Of a stretch of DNA of 45,484 nucleotides, positions 43,233 to 45,484 are shown in pieces. The translations under genes and the position numbers were made by a program. Source of the DNA: Thermohalobaculum sp964576075 (lineage in GTDB: Bacteria > Pseudomonadota > Alphaproteobacteria > Rhodobacterales > Rhodobacteraceae); NCBI GenBank assembly GCA_964576075.1, contig CAZNTX010000024.1:1-45484 (forward strand), written 5' to 3'. A model generated the notes under the pieces. The model was not told where the DNA came from and did no database searches. It saw only the letters and a program-made list of their open reading frames with translations. How positions within the stretch are numbered: position 1 is the stretch's first letter; the number at the start of each line of letters is the position of its first letter.

Positions 43233-43373
43233 CGCGGCCTCCTTTCGGGCGTTGCTGCGAGAGGAGAGCCTAACAGTCCGCCCCCGGGCGGGTCTGCGGG
43301 GGCGTGCCGAGCGGTCCTCGATCGCCACCCGCGGGGGCGCCGGCCGGGCCGCGCCACGGGCGGTCCGCTTGCG

Positions 43374-43800
43374 TCAGGGCGGCCGCCGCCCCGCCGCGAC
43401 GGCGCCGAGCGCGCCGAGCGTCGGCACGAGCGTCGCGGGCAGCGGCACCTGGACGCCGAGCGCGGCGAGATTGGCATCGGTCAGCCCCGGCACGCTCCCA
43501 TCTGCGAACTCGATCTCGGTGATGGGGCGGTTGCCCTCCTAGATCAGGAAGAAATCCGCCCCGCGCGCCGTTGGCGGGCAGAAGGCCGAGCTGGAGGTCG
43601 TTGCCGATTCGTCGGGCGCCGAAGGCGTCCCGGGTGGCGTCGAACGGCTCGATGCGATCGGTCTCCGCGCCGCCGCTGTCGGCGATGGTGTCCACGCCGT
43701 CGGTCTCGCTCCCGGAGACATACGTGTCGTCGCCGGGGCCGCGGCCCGCAGAGATCGGGCTGTTGATCCGGAGTTCGGGGTGCGCGGGGGTCCCCCCCCC
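43374..43800 (-). pseudogene. Remnant of an RTX-type calcium-binding VPLPA-CTERM protein
   Basis: Reading leftward from 43740, one frame encodes GPGDDTYVSGSETDGVDTIA, then ADSGGAETDRIEPF-like RTX strand residues and NDLQLGLLP. Near 43560 the homology moves to the next frame with FFLI, meets a TAG at 43541-43539, and resumes EGNRPITEIEFADGSV and LTDANLAALGVQ. It ends VPLPATLVPTLGALGAVAAG then RRPP and a stop at 43374. This is a hemolysin-type repeat end joined to a VPLPA-CTERM sorting tail, broken by a frameshift and a nonsense codon. The 5' part is missing; a 9-C tract (plus strand) lies at 43792-43800. Confidence 0.8.
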
Positions 43801-43839
43801 GGCCGGGTGGCGAGGACGGCGTTGGCCGGGGCGGGGCGC

Positions 43840-44532
43840 TCAGAGGCGGACGACGCGGAGGGTGAGGTTGAGGCGCCCGCCGTCGGGCAGGAGGTCGCCC
43901 GCGCCGAAGTCCACGCGGTCGACGCCGTGATAGGCGAGGCGGGAGGGGCCGCCCATGACGAGGACGTCGCCGGAGCGGAGCCAGGTCGCGCGGGTCGGGC
44001 CGCCGCGCTCGGGGCCGCCGATGCGGAAGCGCGCCGGGTCGCCCAGGGAGACGGAGACCACGGGGGCGGCGAAGGCGGCCTCGCCCTCGTCGGCGTCGCG
44101 GTGCATCCCCATGCGCGCACCCTCCCCATACCAGTTGATCAGGCAGCAATCGGGGGGATCGGGCCAGCCGGAGACGGCGCGCCAGATGGCGAGCACGCGC
44201 TCGGGGATGGCGGGCCAGGGGCGGCCGGTCTCGGGATGTTCGGCGCGGTAGCGGTAGCGCCCGCGGTCGATCACCCAGCCGAGGCGGCCGGCGGAGGTCA
44301 TCCGCACCGACATCGGCTTGCCCCAGCGGGTGACCGGGCGCAGCAGCGGCGCCTCCGCGACGAGCCCGCGCAGATCGGCGAGGAGCGCCGCCTGCGCCGC
44401 CCGGTCGAGCGCGCCGGGATGCACCGTGGCGCCCGGGGCGAGTTCCCACTTGCCGCCGGGGGCCCCGGCGATCAGGCTGGGCTCCGGCGGCGCCGCGGGC
44501 CGCCGCGTATCGTCGGGGGGAGAGTCGCTCAT
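43840..44532 (-). CDS. alkB: AlkB-family 2OG-Fe(II) dioxygenase
   Basis: AlkB oxidatively removes methyl groups from DNA/RNA bases. The 230-residue protein has the iron ligands in MGMHRDADE (H-x-D) and the distal His in RLAYHGVDRV, the 2-oxoglutarate-binding Arg pair in LNLTLRVVRL, and the family's INWYGEGARMGMH. The substrate-lid N-terminus PLLRPVTRWGKPMSVRMTSAG also fits bacterial AlkB. The ATG at 44532 overlaps the divergent lipoprotein ATG at 44531. The ada gene is not present here. Confidence 0.93.
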   Translation of the reverse strand: MSDSPPDDTRRPAAPPEPSLIAGAPGGKWELAPGATVHPGALDRAAQAALLADLRGLVAEAPLLRPVTRWGKPMSVRMTSAGRLGWVIDRGRYRYRAEHPETGRPWPAIPERVLAIWRAVSGWPDPPDCCLINWYGEGARMGMHRDADEGEAAFAAPVVSVSLGDPARFRIGGPERGGPTRATWLRSGDVLVMGGPSRLAYHGVDRVDFGAGDLLPDGGRLNLTLRVVRL

Positions 44533-45166
44533 GCGGTTTCAGATGTCGCGCCGCGCCGCTTTGGCGAGCCTTCTGGGGCTCGCCGCCTGCACCAGCGCCT
44601 ACGATCTCGAGACGATCCGGACCGAGGTGCCGCGCGCCTCCGGCCCGGTGGCGATCTCGGTGATCGATCTGCGCCCGGCGGTGGTCTCGGGCCGCCGCCC
44701 GCCGAATTTCGTCGGCGTCCAGCAGATCGGGGTCGGCGAGCCGCTCGACGTGCTGACGCGCTCGGGCCGGCCGCTCGCGGAGGAGTTCGCGCGCGTCCTC
44801 GCCGGCGCCTTCGACGATCAGGGGACCGAGGTCTGGGTCGTCCCCCTCGGCCCCCGCGACGACGCCGACGCCGCCTTCGCCGGGTTCCTGCAGAGCCCGA
44901 GCGACCGGTTCCTCCTCCTCGAGATGGCCGAGTGGCAGACCGACACGCTGATCGAGGTCTCCGTGCGCTGGGATCTCGCGGTGCGGGTCTACGACCGCGA
45001 GGGACAGGTGCTCGCCGAGGAGACGAGCCGCGGGAGCCGCGCCGTGGAGGGCACCGTCATCCTCGACGAGCAGAAGGGCCGGATCGCACGGGAGGAGGCC
45101 GCGCGGCTCTTCGCCGAGCTTCTCGGCCGCCCCGCGATCGCCGAGGCGCTGGCCGCCCCCGCCTGA
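44531..45166 (+). CDS. Lipoprotein of unknown function
   Basis: The 211-residue protein has a lipoprotein signal (ALASLLGLAAC, lipidated Cys19; twin-Arg-like SRRAALAS precedes). The mature part starts TSAYDLETIRTEVPRASGPV and has strands VAISVIDLRPAVVSG and EVWVVPLGP; LLLEMAEWQTDTLIEVSVRWDL and VRVYDREGQVLAEE suggest a mixed alpha/beta domain as in small outer-membrane lipoproteins. No firm family. The ATG at 44531 has GGGGGGAGAG upstream; a second ATG at 44543 is possible. It is read towards dnaK, 166 nt away. Confidence 0.85.
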   Translation: MRFQMSRRAALASLLGLAACTSAYDLETIRTEVPRASGPVAISVIDLRPAVVSGRRPPNFVGVQQIGVGEPLDVLTRSGRPLAEEFARVLAGAFDDQGTEVWVVPLGPRDDADAAFAGFLQSPSDRFLLLEMAEWQTDTLIEVSVRWDLAVRVYDREGQVLAEETSRGSRAVEGTVILDEQKGRIAREEAARLFAELLGRPAIAEALAAPA

Positions 45167-45215
45167 TCCGGCGCCCGATCCGGGCCTCCCGGCGGCCCCC
45201 ATTTCGGCGGGCTCG

Positions 45216-45244
45216 CTTGCGGGGCCCGGGCCGCCCGCCTATAT
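45216..45244 (+). promoter_or_regulatory. RpoH-like promoter candidate upstream of dnaK
   Basis: CTTGCG (45216-45221) and CCTATAT (45238-45244) are 16 nt apart. CTTG and a C-rich TAT-containing -10 are the pattern of alphaproteobacterial heat-shock sigma32 promoters. It is about 90 nt before the dnaK start. The match is by eye only. Confidence 0.4.
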
Positions 45245-45332
45245 CCGGCTCCGATATCCCCTCCAGGACGTGGGATTGCCGTCCGGGGGCCGCGACCGGA
45301 CCCGGGCCAGAAATCGCCAAAAGGAGCCACTC

Positions 45333-45484
45333 ATGTCGAAAGTCATCGGGATCGACCTCGGAACCACCAACAGCTGCGTCGCCATCATGGACGGCAGCCA
45401 GGCCAAGGTCGTGGAGAATGCCGAGGGCGCCCGGACCACGCCCTCGATGGTCGCCTTCACCGAGGACGGCGAGCGCCTCGTCGG
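45333..45484 (+). CDS. dnaK: Chaperone DnaK, 5' end only (runs off the window)
   Basis: The first 50 residues read MSKVIGIDLGTTNSCVAIMD, then GSQAKVVENAEGARTTPSMVAF, the invariant Hsp70 ATPase opening with the phosphate-1 loop. The ATG at 45333 is preceded by AAAAGGAG. The gene continues past the right edge; dnaJ would be expected downstream. Confidence 0.97.
   Translation, partial: MSKVIGIDLGTTNSCVAIMDGSQAKVVENAEGARTTPSMVAFTEDGERLV

Noticed and set aside
43270..43695. Intact 141-residue leftward gene in this interval
   Set aside because: The homology to RTX ends shifts frame near 43560, so this frame after that point is out of phase and meaningless; the region is better read as a pseudogene.

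Overview
The window is a GC-rich chromosomal segment from an alphaproteobacterium, most likely Rhodobacterales/Paracoccaceae. This rests on gene content and order: rnd-kdsD-lptC-lptA-lptB-rpoN-hpf-ptsN on one strand, an sspB/fumC/DUF4169/ribbon-helix-helix neighbourhood, an hsp20-DUF1150 pair, a complex I NDUFA9-type protein, a circularly permuted two-piece tmRNA gene whose tag reads ANDNRAPVAVAA, and VPLPA-type C-terminal sorting motifs. Most of it is core housekeeping DNA. I see no prophage, transposase, integrase or CRISPR array.

Layout. 1-925: no recognisable gene. 926-3419: zinc-ribbon membrane protein divergent from ftsE-ftsX. 3423-3535: a 30-bp perfect inverted repeat with nested hairpins between convergent genes. 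3541-7977: CinA-like protein, sfsA, map, a 356-nt empty spacer, pyrC-pyrE. 8007-11635: coiled-coil orphan, glyoxalase-family protein, hotdog hydratase, ChaN-like lipoprotein, TusA-family protein. 11729-12739: a SoxX-like cytochrome split by a low-complexity insert of about 215 residues, with an unresolved start. 12740-13595: no gene. 13596-19066: ribbon-helix-helix protein, an in-frame GNAT-DUF4169 fusion, a VPxPA-CTERM protein with its own promoter, a zinc metallopeptidase, fumC, a TylF-like methyltransferase, sspB. 19215-21488: tandem paralogous periplasmic binding proteins. 21614-21883: ssrA. 21887-23827: MFS exporter divergent from hsp20-DUF1150. 23868-30510: ptsN, hpf, rpoN, lptB, lptA, lptC, kdsD, rnd and tRNA-Leu(CAG), all leftward. 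30668-33068: NDUFA9-like protein, two GlsB-type membrane proteins, uppP. 33328-39898: gltD, gltB and a coupled CxC secreted protein. 39911-43232: secreted orphan, chrA, zinc-finger protein, homocysteine methyltransferase-like protein. 43374-43800: a broken RTX/VPLPA-CTERM gene. 43840-45484: alkB-like gene and a lipoprotein gene whose start codons overlap divergently, then the start of dnaK.

Functional themes are envelope biogenesis (lptABC, kdsD, uppP, ftsEX), nitrogen assimilation and its control (gltBD, rpoN, ptsN), proteostasis (ssrA, sspB, hsp20, dnaK, hpf), pyrimidine synthesis (pyrC, pyrE) and a small sulfur-flavoured pair (TusA plus SoxX-like). The items most worth a second look are the SoxX-like insert and start lesion, the GNAT-DUF4169 fusion, the intact and broken VPLPA-CTERM genes, the hsp20 thermometer-like hairpin and the 3423-3535 inverted repeat. 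All family assignments come from reading motifs by eye; no database search was run.
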